This document shows, one piece after another, positions 8,402-16,422 of a DNA stretch of 64,000 nt (its first letter is position 1; each line of letters opens with the position of its first letter). A program made the position numbers and the translations under genes. Location: positions 930,001 to 994,000 of the forward strand of contig NZ_MSCJ01000003.1 in assembly GCF_002954615.1 (NCBI RefSeq), read 5' to 3'. The notes below the pieces were generated by a model. The model was not told where the DNA came from. It worked only from the letters and a program-made list of their open reading frames with translations, and did no database searches. This DNA comes from Photobacterium angustum. GTDB taxonomy: Bacteria; Pseudomonadota; Gammaproteobacteria; Enterobacterales; Vibrionaceae.

Positions 8402-9232
8402 ATGAATAATAAATTAAAAGCACTATCTTTAGCATGCCTAGTGACAGCGGGTTTAGGTGTGGCATCTGTCGCTCAAGCACACCCTCGTTGGGTATTACCT
8501 TCACATTTCACTGTTTCCAAAGAGGGTGGGGATTGGCTGTCATTTGATGTGACAGCGTCACACGGAACATTTGTTTTTGATAAGCCAGCAAGCATTGAAA
8601 CCACACAAGTTGTTATGCCTGATGGTAGTATTGCTTACCCTAATTTCACCATTCGTGGTAAACGTCGTGCGATTTTTGATTTCTTCTTTGAAGAAGAAGG
8701 TACTCATAAAGTACAAATTAATCAGACACCTAGATATTACACTTTCTACAAAGCTGGACGTCGTGATACTGAAAAACGTATGGAAGCGAATAAAGCTGAT
8801 CGTATGACAATACTGCCTGAAAAATCACGTGACGTTGTCACTCAGGTGAGTTATACCCGTGCAGAAAGTTATGTGACTGTTGGGAAACCATCAACAAAAG
8901 CGATGGAACTGACAGATAAATATCTTGAAATGGTACCTGTTACACACCCGTCTGACATTGTTGAAGGCGAGCCAGTAACCTTCCAATTTTTCTTTAATGG
9001 TAAGCCGCAAGCAGGAGTAACGGCGGACATTACACGTGAAGGAACACTGTACCGTAATCACCAAGAACAAATTGATGTGGTAAGTGATAAAGACGGCAAG
9101 ATCACCTTCACTCCAGAAGTGGCGGGGCGTTACCTAATGAAGTCGAATTATAAAGGTATGGTTGAAAACGATCCTATGTACGACCGTGCAAACGTCAATG
9201 TTCACTTAACTTTTGAAACCTTACTTCAGTAA
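8402..9232 (+). CDS. DUF4198 periplasmic protein
   Basis: A 276-residue protein with a signal peptide cleaved near residue 26 (VAQA-HPRW). The mature start HPRWVLPSHFTVS and the late PVTFQFFFNGKPQAGVTADI segment fit DUF4198, a two-lobed beta-rich family often encoded with nickel, cobalt or iron uptake genes and thought to act in the periplasm. The mature N-terminus places a His at position 1, a common metal ligand arrangement. Third gene of the operon, 13 bases after DUF2271. Metal binding is inferred, not seen. Confidence 0.85.
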   Translation: MNNKLKALSLACLVTAGLGVASVAQAHPRWVLPSHFTVSKEGGDWLSFDVTASHGTFVFDKPASIETTQVVMPDGSIAYPNFTIRGKRRAIFDFFFEEEGTHKVQINQTPRYYTFYKAGRRDTEKRMEANKADRMTILPEKSRDVVTQVSYTRAESYVTVGKPSTKAMELTDKYLEMVPVTHPSDIVEGEPVTFQFFFNGKPQAGVTADITREGTLYRNHQEQIDVVSDKDGKITFTPEVAGRYLMKSNYKGMVENDPMYDRANVNVHLTFETLLQ

Positions 9233-9246
9233 TACTACTTCTGGTT

Positions 9247-9304
9247 AAGGCGTGACTTCATCACGCCTTGATCTATGCATTCTTTAAGCCTGTCTTTGGG
9301 CTTG
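9247..9304 (+). other. Two hairpins inside the operon
   Basis: AAGGCGTGA pairs perfectly with TCACGCCTT across five bases (9247-9269), and AAGCC pairs with GGGCTT further on (about 9286-9304). Neither has a T-tract, so they look like transcript-processing or stabilising elements separating the DUF4198 gene from the next gene rather than full terminators. Confidence 0.5.
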
Positions 9305-9316
9305 TTTGAGGTTTTT

Positions 9317-9640
9317 ATGACAATTAAATCATCCATTATTGCGGCATCTTTACTTTGTTTAGGGACTTTTTCAACGCCAGCACTTGCTCATTTTCCGCTA
9401 ATGAGTTGTTGGTTTGAAGCCGATAAAGTGTTGTGTGAAGCTGGTTATAGTGATGGCAGTACCGCGGTGGAATACAACGTTGATATGTTTGATTACGACG
9501 ATAACTTAATCGCGAAAGGCATGACAGATAAACGCTCGATCGCTGAGTTCACCAAGCCTGATACTGACTTTTATTTGGTTTTTGATGCTGGACATGAGAA
9601 TCCTGTTGAAGTCGATGTTGTTGAGATAAAAGAAAAATGA
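9317..9640 (+). CDS. Small periplasmic protein of the iron operon
   Basis: A 107-residue protein with a signal peptide ending near residue 24 (PALA-HFPL). The mature protein is short, acidic, begins with His, and has two Cys (in MSCWFEADKVLCEAGY) that could form a disulfide. I do not recognise a named domain with confidence. The ATG at 9317 has GAGG five bases upstream and starts the signal peptide directly; an earlier ATG at 9275 does not. It overlaps the next gene by four bases, so the two are translationally coupled. Its position matches one of the small FpvJ/FpvK-like accessory proteins. Confidence 0.75.
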   Translation: MTIKSSIIAASLLCLGTFSTPALAHFPLMSCWFEADKVLCEAGYSDGSTAVEYNVDMFDYDDNLIAKGMTDKRSIAEFTKPDTDFYLVFDAGHENPVEVDVVEIKEK

Positions 9641-10224
9641 TCCGTCAAACTGTTCGCTCTGATAATGGAGATCGAGAAGGTAAGTGGGTCGCCTTATGTA
9701 TTGGATTAATCTTGTTGGTGTCTTTTGTTTTACTTCCTTATCACCAAACTAAGCAACCAAAATCGGCACTGCTTTCGCATCAAGTTTCAATTACTGATTT
9801 AGCCGCTGAAGAGATCGCTATGATTGCGGAATTACGGCTTGCTCATGAAGAAATCCGTAACTTATATCAAGATAGCCAGTTAGGTGCTGCTGTTGGTCAA
9901 TGGCCACAAATATCTGAGCTTCAAGAGTTTTGGATTGCTCCTTTTGTGACAGATAAAAGCTGGGAACGAAAAGGTCGTCATCAGTGGGCATTGATCACTG
10001 ATGCTGTCTATCAAGGTGTGAGAGCAGATGATAAAGGTTCGATGTCGGTAGTGCTTAATAGTCATTCAGCGTCTCCCGATATTTGGCTCGCGATGGACGA
10101 TAATGTGAGCTTACTTGATGCCAATGCATTACGCGATTTTGATGGAAAACATTTAATCGATAATGGTTGGACACAAATTGTGTTTAACGATTCTCCTAAT
10201 AATAACGAATCACATAATCACTAA
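9637..10224 (+). CDS. Single-pass membrane protein, DUF6162-like
   Basis: A 195-residue protein with one membrane helix near residues 17-36 (WVALCIGLILLVSFVLLP) followed by a long periplasmic part with LAAEEIAMIAELRLAHEEIR (helical) and a His-containing tail, NESHNH. It resembles the DUF6162 proteins found beside ZnuA-like binding proteins, but I hold this assignment loosely. Its ATG overlaps the stop of the preceding gene, so coupling is likely. In the Pseudomonas fpv operon the equivalent position holds a single-pass accessory protein. A weak hairpin (AACGGC with GCCGTT, 10223-10252) separates it from the binding-protein gene. Confidence 0.7.
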   Translation: MIRQTVRSDNGDREGKWVALCIGLILLVSFVLLPYHQTKQPKSALLSHQVSITDLAAEEIAMIAELRLAHEEIRNLYQDSQLGAAVGQWPQISELQEFWIAPFVTDKSWERKGRHQWALITDAVYQGVRADDKGSMSVVLNSHSASPDIWLAMDDNVSLLDANALRDFDGKHLIDNGWTQIVFNDSPNNNESHNH

Positions 10225-10281
10225 TAACGGCGCTTTGGTTTTATTGCCGTTAATCTTTACTGTACCGAGATTTAGATAACA

Positions 10282-11190
10282 ATGAATAAATTAATTAAAT
10301 CTAGCCTTACTGCTATAGCATTGCTTGTGAGTATGAATAGCTTTGCTGCTGATAAAAAGACCATTGGTATTACTTTGCAGCCTTATTACAGTTATGTAAA
10401 AGCGGTTGTTGGTGATAAAGCAGAAATTTTGCCATTGGTTGATGCAGGTTTTAATCCCCATAATTATTTACCTCAACCTAATGATCTTAAACGTCTAAAA
10501 GAGATGGATATCATTGTGGTTAATGGTATCGGTCACGATGATTTTGCGTTGAAAGTTATCCAAGCAGCAGATCGTGATGATTTGATTGTAATTGAAGCTA
10601 ATAATGATGTGCCACTGTTGCCTGCTATGGGGCAGTCGGTTGGTAATGGCGCTGTGAATCCTCATACGTTTGTTGGATTATCTACCACGATTCAGAAGGT
10701 TTATACCATTGCTAATGAGTTGGCGAAAATTGATCCTGACAATGCCGCTGAATATCGAAAAAATGCCCGCGATTATGCCAAACAATTTCGTTTAATGAAG
10801 CGTGATGCAATGCTTACGCTGGGGGATTTAGATACAGCGGGAATGAAAGTTGCGACTACGCACAATGCGTATGGCTACTTATTACAAGAGTTTGGTGTTG
10901 ATGTTGCTGCGGTGATTGAACCTGCTCATGGTGTAGAACCAAGTGCAAGCCAACTACAAGAAACAATTGAGAAAATTAAACAATCAGGCATTGACGTTTT
11001 GTTTTATGAATTGAACATGCCTAATCGTTATGTCGATACCATTGAAAAAGCAACAGGTGTTCAGTTATACCGTTTTTCTCACATGACACATGGAGAGTAT
11101 GACGGTAAGAAAGTTAAACTTGAGATGAAAGAAAACCTTGCGACATTAGTTGAAGCAATAAAGTTTGCTGCAAATAAGGATCAAGCATGA
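10282..11190 (+). CDS. ZnuA-family metal-binding protein, FpvC-like
   Basis: A 302-residue cluster A-I (ZnuA/TroA type) periplasmic binding protein with signal peptide (cleavage near NSFA-AD). All metal ligands are present: His60 in NPHNYLPQP, His128 in NPHTFVG, His194 in THNAYGYL and Glu243 in FYELNMP. It lacks the long His-rich loop of zinc-specific ZnuA. Together with the Fur box this favours iron (or manganese) over zinc. In Pseudomonas, FpvC chelates iron released from the siderophore and hands it to FpvDE. It is followed with a four-base overlap by the ATPase gene. Confidence 0.9.
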   Translation: MNKLIKSSLTAIALLVSMNSFAADKKTIGITLQPYYSYVKAVVGDKAEILPLVDAGFNPHNYLPQPNDLKRLKEMDIIVVNGIGHDDFALKVIQAADRDDLIVIEANNDVPLLPAMGQSVGNGAVNPHTFVGLSTTIQKVYTIANELAKIDPDNAAEYRKNARDYAKQFRLMKRDAMLTLGDLDTAGMKVATTHNAYGYLLQEFGVDVAAVIEPAHGVEPSASQLQETIEKIKQSGIDVLFYELNMPNRYVDTIEKATGVQLYRFSHMTHGEYDGKKVKLEMKENLATLVEAIKFAANKDQA

Positions 11191-11945
11191 TCATCGGTCC
11201 TAGCATTCAGTTAACTAACGTTAACCTTCAATACGGTCCTAATCAGATTTTATCTGAAATCACTCATCAATTTAACGGTGGACAATGCCATGTGGTCATG
11301 GGACCTAATGGTGGCGGTAAAACATCACTGCTACGTTCTATTTTAGGCTTAACGCCGTTTCGTGGGCAAATTGATATTTTATGGGATGAATCAGTTAATA
11401 ACGGAAAAGCCGGTACGATTGGTTATGTGCCACAAAAAGCAATGTTCGAACAAAGTTTACCGTTAACAGTGATGGATTTTATTTTATTAAATCAAACTCG
11501 TTCACCTTTGTTTTGGCGTCAACGTCAGAAAGATAAACAAATCGCATTAACACAACTTGATCGTGTCGGTATGGCGAACCGTGCAGATCGCCGTATGGGG
11601 CAATTATCTGGCGGTGAACAGCAGCGTGTATTGTTTGCTCAAGCACTATTAGATAATCCTGATTTACTGGTACTTGATGAACCAACGACGGGTATGGATG
11701 AGCAGGGGGTGCGTTATTTAGAATCGCTTATCCATGAATTTGTTAACCAAGGTAAAACTGTATTAGCGGTTCATCATGATGTGACAGCGGTTCGACGTTT
11801 AGAAGCGCAAGTTCATGTGGTCAATCGCGTGTTAGTTGATAGCGGTGATTATAGTCAAGTATTGGTACCAGAGAAGATTGAACGTTTGTTTAATCATTAT
11901 TCTCAGCCAGCAGTCTCTGCGTCTAATCAATCAGAGGTGGCGTAA
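11187..11945 (+). CDS. Metal ABC transporter ATPase, FpvD-like
   Basis: A 252-residue ABC ATPase. Walker A is GPNGGGKT at 39-46, the Q-loop lies in GYVPQKAMF, the signature LSGGEQQRV is at 140-148, Walker B LLVLDEP at 160-166, and the switch His is in LAVHHDVT. It powers import of the metal bound by the preceding periplasmic protein. The ATG overlaps the previous stop and has AAGGA upstream; its own stop overlaps the permease start. The ATPase belongs to the ZnuC/FpvD group of chelated-metal importers. Confidence 0.93.
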   Translation: MIIGPSIQLTNVNLQYGPNQILSEITHQFNGGQCHVVMGPNGGGKTSLLRSILGLTPFRGQIDILWDESVNNGKAGTIGYVPQKAMFEQSLPLTVMDFILLNQTRSPLFWRQRQKDKQIALTQLDRVGMANRADRRMGQLSGGEQQRVLFAQALLDNPDLLVLDEPTTGMDEQGVRYLESLIHEFVNQGKTVLAVHHDVTAVRRLEAQVHVVNRVLVDSGDYSQVLVPEKIERLFNHYSQPAVSASNQSEVA

Positions 11946-12820
11946 TGGAACTATTAAGACATTGGGCACAACTCGGTGTTGATGCTGGTTGGTTAAGTGA
12001 CAGTTTCTCTTATGCCTTTATGGTTAATGCAATCGTAGCGGCACTGTTGCTTGGGCCTCTTTTAGGTGGCTTAGGTACTTTAGTGATTGCTAAACGTTTA
12101 GCTTTCTTTTCTGAAGCAGTCGGCCACGCCGCTCTAACGGGTATTGCCTTAGGTGTATTGTTAGGCGAGCCACCAGAAAATCCATTCATTGGTTTATTTA
12201 GCTTCTGCATGATTTTTGCTTTATTGCTGCATTTCGTGCGAAATCGAACTAATGTTCCTTACGACACATTAGTCGGTGTTTTCCTCGCGTTAGCATTAGC
12301 GGTTGGTGCTGCATTGTTGATGTATGTAGCACGTAAGATCAATATTCACATGTTAGAAAACGTCTTGTTTGGTTCAATCCTAACGGTAACAGATCAAGAT
12401 TTGATTGTTCTTGCGATCAGTTGTGCCTTAATTGTATTGCTCTTAATACCGACGTTTAATCGGATTTTATTAACCTGTATTAGTCCTGATATTGCCCGAG
12501 TTCGTGGCTACAAAACCAATTTTTACGATTACCTATTTGTGATGATGATAACGCTGGTCACTATAGCATCTGTGAAAATTGTTGGGGCAGTGTTGGTTGG
12601 TGCGTTGCTATTGATCCCTGGCGCAACGGCGCGGTTATTAACCAAGAATATGGGCAGTTTTGTTTTATTGTCGGCTCTACTAGCCACAATAAGTTGTGTT
12701 ATTGGTACGGTATTGCCGATGGAATTAAAACTTCCAGTCCCATCAGGCGCTGCGATTATTATTGTTTCTGCTATCTTTTTCATGTCAGCAACGATGTACC
12801 GCATTATTCGTAAAAGTTAA
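11945..12820 (+). CDS. Metal ABC transporter permease, FpvE-like
   Basis: A 291-residue ABC-3 family (ZnuB/TroC type) permease with about eight membrane helices. The family landmarks are GPLLGGLGTLVIAKRLAFFS with EAVGHAALTGIALG near the N-terminus, and VGAVLVGALLLIPGATARLL in the second half. GAGGTG lies five bases before its ATG, which overlaps the ATPase stop. It forms the membrane channel for the binding protein(s) encoded on either side. Confidence 0.93.
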   Translation: MELLRHWAQLGVDAGWLSDSFSYAFMVNAIVAALLLGPLLGGLGTLVIAKRLAFFSEAVGHAALTGIALGVLLGEPPENPFIGLFSFCMIFALLLHFVRNRTNVPYDTLVGVFLALALAVGAALLMYVARKINIHMLENVLFGSILTVTDQDLIVLAISCALIVLLLIPTFNRILLTCISPDIARVRGYKTNFYDYLFVMMITLVTIASVKIVGAVLVGALLLIPGATARLLTKNMGSFVLLSALLATISCVIGTVLPMELKLPVPSGAAIIIVSAIFFMSATMYRIIRKS

Positions 12821-12832
12821 TCAGGAAACCAC

Positions 12833-13747
12833 ATGTTTTTGTTGAATAAATTTTCTACCTCCATGCGCAAAACGCAAACTGTTTTTTTCGGTGCCTGTTT
12901 AAGTGCTGCCGTTTTAATGCCAACAAGTGTTGCTTACGCCAAAGATATTTTAACAGCAACGCCTGTGACTTATATGTTAGCGACAGAGTTGACCAAAGAG
13001 ACAGGGATCACGACAGAGTATTTGCCTCCTAAACGCTACGGTGTAACGCGTTTACCTAACTGGTTTTCAACCAAAGGGGCTGATGTTGCTTCAAATGCTA
13101 GTAAAACAGCAAAAGCAGCGATTACGTTAGGAGCAATTTGGCCGAATGATCCGCTCTTTGTTCATGCTCGTGAGGGCAATATAAACATTGTTGAAATTGA
13201 CGCATCTCAAGCAATTTCGCCACGCGCACAAGGTGTAGCTGCACTACGTTTATCCGATGGTAATACGTCGTTATATGCATGGTTAAATCCGACCAACTTA
13301 ACGCGCATGGCAGCAATTGTAAGCGATGATCTCCAGCGTTTATGGCCTGAAAAAGCCCTGCAAATTGAAAAGAATCAACAAGCTTTAATGATAGATGTTC
13401 GTAAGCTGATTAATCGTCAACAAGACACTCTTATACAAGCGGATGTTAATGCTGTTGTATTACTTTCTGCAGAGCTAGAAGATTTTGCATCAGGTAATCA
13501 GCTATTTGTTGTTGAGCGTATGACGAAGCCTGAATTGGAATGGACAGATGCCGATAAAGCGCAATTAAGCCGATTGTTAAAAGAAGATCCTTCATTAACT
13601 ATTCTGACAACTAAGACGTTAAGTCAAAATATGAAACCATTCGTTTCTGCCGATACTAAAGTTATTGTGATTGATAGCCTTGATCGTTGGGGACGTGGTG
13701 GTATTGATACCAAACAGCCATTAAAACGCTGGGAAGTAAAACTTTAA
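12833..13747 (+). CDS. Second periplasmic binding protein, FpvF-like
   Basis: A 304-residue secreted protein (signal peptide cleaved near SVAYA-KD) with the overall plan of a ZnuA-like binding protein but without its three metal-binding His; for instance YAWLNPTNLTRMA stands where NPH would be. That is the pattern of Pseudomonas FpvF, the second binding protein of the FpvDE transporter, which works with FpvC. It closes the operon. AGGA precedes the ATG at 12833; an ATG at 12863 (MRKTQ) would give a more compact signal peptide and cannot be excluded. Confidence 0.78.
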   Translation: MFLLNKFSTSMRKTQTVFFGACLSAAVLMPTSVAYAKDILTATPVTYMLATELTKETGITTEYLPPKRYGVTRLPNWFSTKGADVASNASKTAKAAITLGAIWPNDPLFVHAREGNINIVEIDASQAISPRAQGVAALRLSDGNTSLYAWLNPTNLTRMAAIVSDDLQRLWPEKALQIEKNQQALMIDVRKLINRQQDTLIQADVNAVVLLSAELEDFASGNQLFVVERMTKPELEWTDADKAQLSRLLKEDPSLTILTTKTLSQNMKPFVSADTKVIVIDSLDRWGRGGIDTKQPLKRWEVKL

Positions 13748-13896
13748 ACTAGGATATTTTTGCTGTGTATTCATTTATTTGTAAATAAAGTGTAGCGATT
13801 AATTGCAATACTTAAATAGTCTAAGCGTCCACTGCTTATGACGTAGTAGCTACTTATTTATTCTGTTTTATACGAGAGTTTAAGTAGCACTGCTTT

Positions 13897-13922
13897 GCCC
13901 AGCTTAGTGCTGGGCTTTTTTC
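13897..13922 (+). terminator. Terminator of the iron operon
   Basis: GCCCAGC, five-base loop, GCTGGGC and six Ts. It lies 150 bases after the last gene. Confidence 0.9.
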
Positions 13923-13927
13923 ATTGG

Positions 13928-14485
13928 CTAGAATGTGAAAATCAAAGACAGTACACCTAACCCAATGAGTAATGCGCCAGAAATGATGTTGTTATATTTA
14001 CCAATTACTTTACCAATCACGTAATTGCCTAAATTATTACCGGCATAGGTTAGTCCAACACCAGTAATAAAGGTTAATGTTACAACCAACATGATACTTA
14101 GGTGAGTAATACTACCAAGAATACCCACTCCAATATTATTAATTGAAAGTACAAAGCCTAATATAACCGCGCCTTTGATGCTTAGGTCACGGGGTTTCTC
14201 CTGTGCTATCTGTTGTTTTTTAACTAAATCTGAACCAATAAACCAAGCCCCCATTAGAATAAAAATGATTGAACCTAATTCATTCGAGAATTTGTGAGGA
14301 ACAAGGTGAGTGATCAGTTGACCAAACAGCATGGATAAGTAGGTAATGAAGGTGGTAATAAATGAAATGATGATATTCGATGAAAGAGGAATATCTACAC
14401 TTTTAACTCCGTATGTTAAACCCATAACAAAATTATCGAGGTTAGAGGATAGGGTAAATAATAATGCGAGTAGGATAGACATCAA
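13928..14485 (-). CDS. MntP/YtaF-family membrane protein (putative Mn efflux)
   Basis: A 185-residue protein with six predicted membrane helices in two repeated halves, as in MntP. The typical acidic/Asn motifs are visible: SSNLDNFVMGLTYGVKS at the N-terminus and LSINNIGVGILGS in the second half. This fits the YtaF branch of the family, whose members are smaller and less studied than MntP. Manganese export is the family role; for this branch it is only inferred. It lies next to, and converges on, the iron operon. Confidence 0.8.
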   Translation of the reverse strand: MMSILLALLFTLSSNLDNFVMGLTYGVKSVDIPLSSNIIISFITTFITYLSMLFGQLITHLVPHKFSNELGSIIFILMGAWFIGSDLVKKQQIAQEKPRDLSIKGAVILGFVLSINNIGVGILGSITHLSIMLVVTLTFITGVGLTYAGNNLGNYVIGKVIGKYNNIISGALLIGLGVLSLIFTF

Positions 14486-14606
14486 CTATCATTCCATAAA
14501 GTATTCTTTATAATCTTTTACTGTGAGAACTACGATCAGTATGTATGGGTAGTTATTTTCCAGATATGGTTTTTTGTACGCTGAAATATTCTTCCAGCGC
14601 AAAAAT

Positions 14607-15122
14607 TTATAGGAGTCCAGCTAAACGTGCTTTAAGAAATGCAGACAGAGTTTTGTTATCTTTAACTTCATTTTTTACAATTTTATGCTCGAGTTCAGTT
14701 ACCGAAAGGGTAACAACTTCGATAATCTCATCATCATCAAGCTGGCCAATTGTTGGGGCAAGATCCGTTGCAATGAAAAGGTGTTGGATCTCATCGCAAA
14801 AGCTAGGTACTGGTAGTAATTCGCCTAATGACTGCCAGCTTTCTGCTTTTAAATTGGTTTCTTCAGCGAGCTCTCTTTTCGCACAAAGAAAAATATCTTC
14901 ATTTGGCTCTATTGTTCCGGCTGGAAATTCTAAAATCCATTGTTTAATTGCAGGACGATATTGGTTCACTAAAACAAGATGCCCTTGGTTATTAATAGGA
15001 ATAATGACCACAGCCCCTGGATGTTTAATTGAAGTAAATGTTACTTGTTTATTATTCGGCAGTACGTGCTCTTGTTCTTCAACTGAAAAACATTTCCATT
15101 GGCAAAGTATTTTTGAAGACAT
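14607..15122 (-). CDS. Nudix hydrolase, ADP-sugar type
   Basis: A 171-residue soluble Nudix protein. The Nudix box runs from Gly69 to about residue 91: G-x5-E, x7, then RELAEETNL, complete with the Mg-binding REx2EE residues. The upstream EFPAGTIEP and the NQYRPAIKQWILE segment resemble ADP-ribose pyrophosphatase (NudF). The enzyme would split ADP-ribose or a related nucleoside diphosphate in the cytoplasm. AAGGTG precedes the ATG. It lies 12 bases after the GGDEF gene on the same strand, so the two probably share a transcript. Confidence 0.9.
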   Translation of the reverse strand: MSSKILCQWKCFSVEEQEHVLPNNKQVTFTSIKHPGAVVIIPINNQGHLVLVNQYRPAIKQWILEFPAGTIEPNEDIFLCAKRELAEETNLKAESWQSLGELLPVPSFCDEIQHLFIATDLAPTIGQLDDDEIIEVVTLSVTELEHKIVKNEVKDNKTLSAFLKARLAGLL

Positions 15123-15134
15123 GCTTTAGCACCT

Positions 15135-16208
15135 TTATTCATTGGTTGCTATTTGATTATATCCCCAACGTTTCGCGCGCATCAATGCACTCTCAGCTTT
15201 AATGTAGTCGTATCTAAAATCTTGATATTCAACGGTGGTTATACCGACACTGATCGTCATATTTATTTTATGACCAGATTCTAGCTCCAAAGTCCATTTA
15301 GCGACTTCATTACGTAATGCAATGGCTATAAATTCCGCTTTTTGGAGATCTGCATTAGGTATAAGAATACAAAATTCTTGGCAACTTAAGCGTGCAATTT
15401 GAACATCGGCATCGCAGGTCTCTTTCATACATTTTGCCAGCATCATAATTGCTTTATCACCCACATCGAGTCCGTATCGGTCGTTAATTTCGCGAAGGTT
15501 ATCGATATCAATCAGTAGCATCGATATATCACGACGATAGCGTTTGCAACGAGATGACTCATTAAGATAGAGAGGGATGAAGCCTTCACGACTTAGAAGT
15601 CCAGTTAAGTAGTCATGCGTTGTGGTACGTTTAACTTGCATAATGGCATCATAGCGATGGCGAGAAAGCAAAAATGCCATCACAAAAATAATTGAATAAG
15701 CACTGATGTTTTGTAATGCAGATGATATTTGTAGGTGCTTATTGGCAATTTCAGAAATACTTAGAACGATATAGATAAAACCAAATAGAGTGCTATACCA
15801 TGCTGCTGTTTTGATTCTTAAAGCGAAAAAACACAACAGAGGGATGGTTAATCCAATTGTGTTACTGATGTGGCGTGCGCCTTCAAAATAAAACCCACTA
15901 GTACAGACTAAAGTTGTCGCAATCAGGAATATCCAGAATAAGGTTTTAGCTGAAAAAATAGAGCGATTAAGGATAGCAAGGCTATAACAAAGGAACATGC
16001 CAACGAGACCGACAAGTGTGAAATAAAACTCAGCATCAGAAACGAAATAAGTAAATGCAATGACAGCACAAATAGCGCCAGAAAAGGGGAAAAGTAATGC
16101 GAGCTGCTTTTTAAGTGTTTTTTCGCTAAGTTCGATATAAGCAAAATTGGTGGGATGAAGCTGATTGCTTTTGATTAATGTCGTCATAAGTCGGAAACGC
16201 CTTCGCAC
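15135..16208 (-). CDS. Membrane GGDEF-domain protein with degenerate active site
   Basis: A protein of 350-357 residues: about six or seven membrane helices in residues 35-185, then a GGDEF domain. The domain start (DYLTGLLSREGF, 199-210) and the first metal-binding Asp in LLIDIDNLREIND are present, but the signature GG(D/E)EF at 275-279 reads SCQEF. Loss of both Gly and the acidic residue should abolish diguanylate cyclase activity, so it is more likely a c-di-GMP or GTP sensor or an inactive partner. The start may be GTG at 16208 or ATG at 16187. It is co-directional with the Nudix gene downstream. Confidence 0.88.
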   Translation of the reverse strand: MRRRFRLMTTLIKSNQLHPTNFAYIELSEKTLKKQLALLFPFSGAICAVIAFTYFVSDAEFYFTLVGLVGMFLCYSLAILNRSIFSAKTLFWIFLIATTLVCTSGFYFEGARHISNTIGLTIPLLCFFALRIKTAAWYSTLFGFIYIVLSISEIANKHLQISSALQNISAYSIIFVMAFLLSRHRYDAIMQVKRTTTHDYLTGLLSREGFIPLYLNESSRCKRYRRDISMLLIDIDNLREINDRYGLDVGDKAIMMLAKCMKETCDADVQIARLSCQEFCILIPNADLQKAEFIAIALRNEVAKWTLELESGHKINMTISVGITTVEYQDFRYDYIKAESALMRAKRWGYNQIATNE

Positions 16209-16352
16209 AGAATTAAAGAATACAGCATGTTGTGCACTGAGCGAGAATAGCAGTGTTTCACTCGATGTCTAATTTTTTTTGAAAATTAATGTAACGAGTT
16301 TTATCAATAACCAATAAGGATGGATAACAAGGATGTATTTTGTCTAACTTGT

Positions 16353-16366
16353 TAGTAACGTTACTA
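16353..16366. promoter_or_regulatory. 14-base perfect palindrome, possible operator
   Basis: TAGTAACGTTACTA reads the same on both strands. It lies upstream of the degenerate GGDEF gene in its promoter region. No known regulator is recognised. Confidence 0.25.
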
Positions 16367-16422
16367 TCCAGTGATATCGAGGGAAGAATGTTTCCTCCCT
16401 CTTATTTATGACTACTTACTGA

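Noticed and set aside
14545..15129. 194-residue plus-strand reading frame
   Set aside because: It is the antisense shadow of the Nudix gene; the minus-strand product has a complete Nudix box, the plus frame only low-complexity Ser/Cys sequence.
16378..16402. Possible terminator after the hydrolase lipoprotein gene
   Set aside because: GAGGGA pairs with TCCCTC but the stem is short and no T-tract follows on the strand of the gene.
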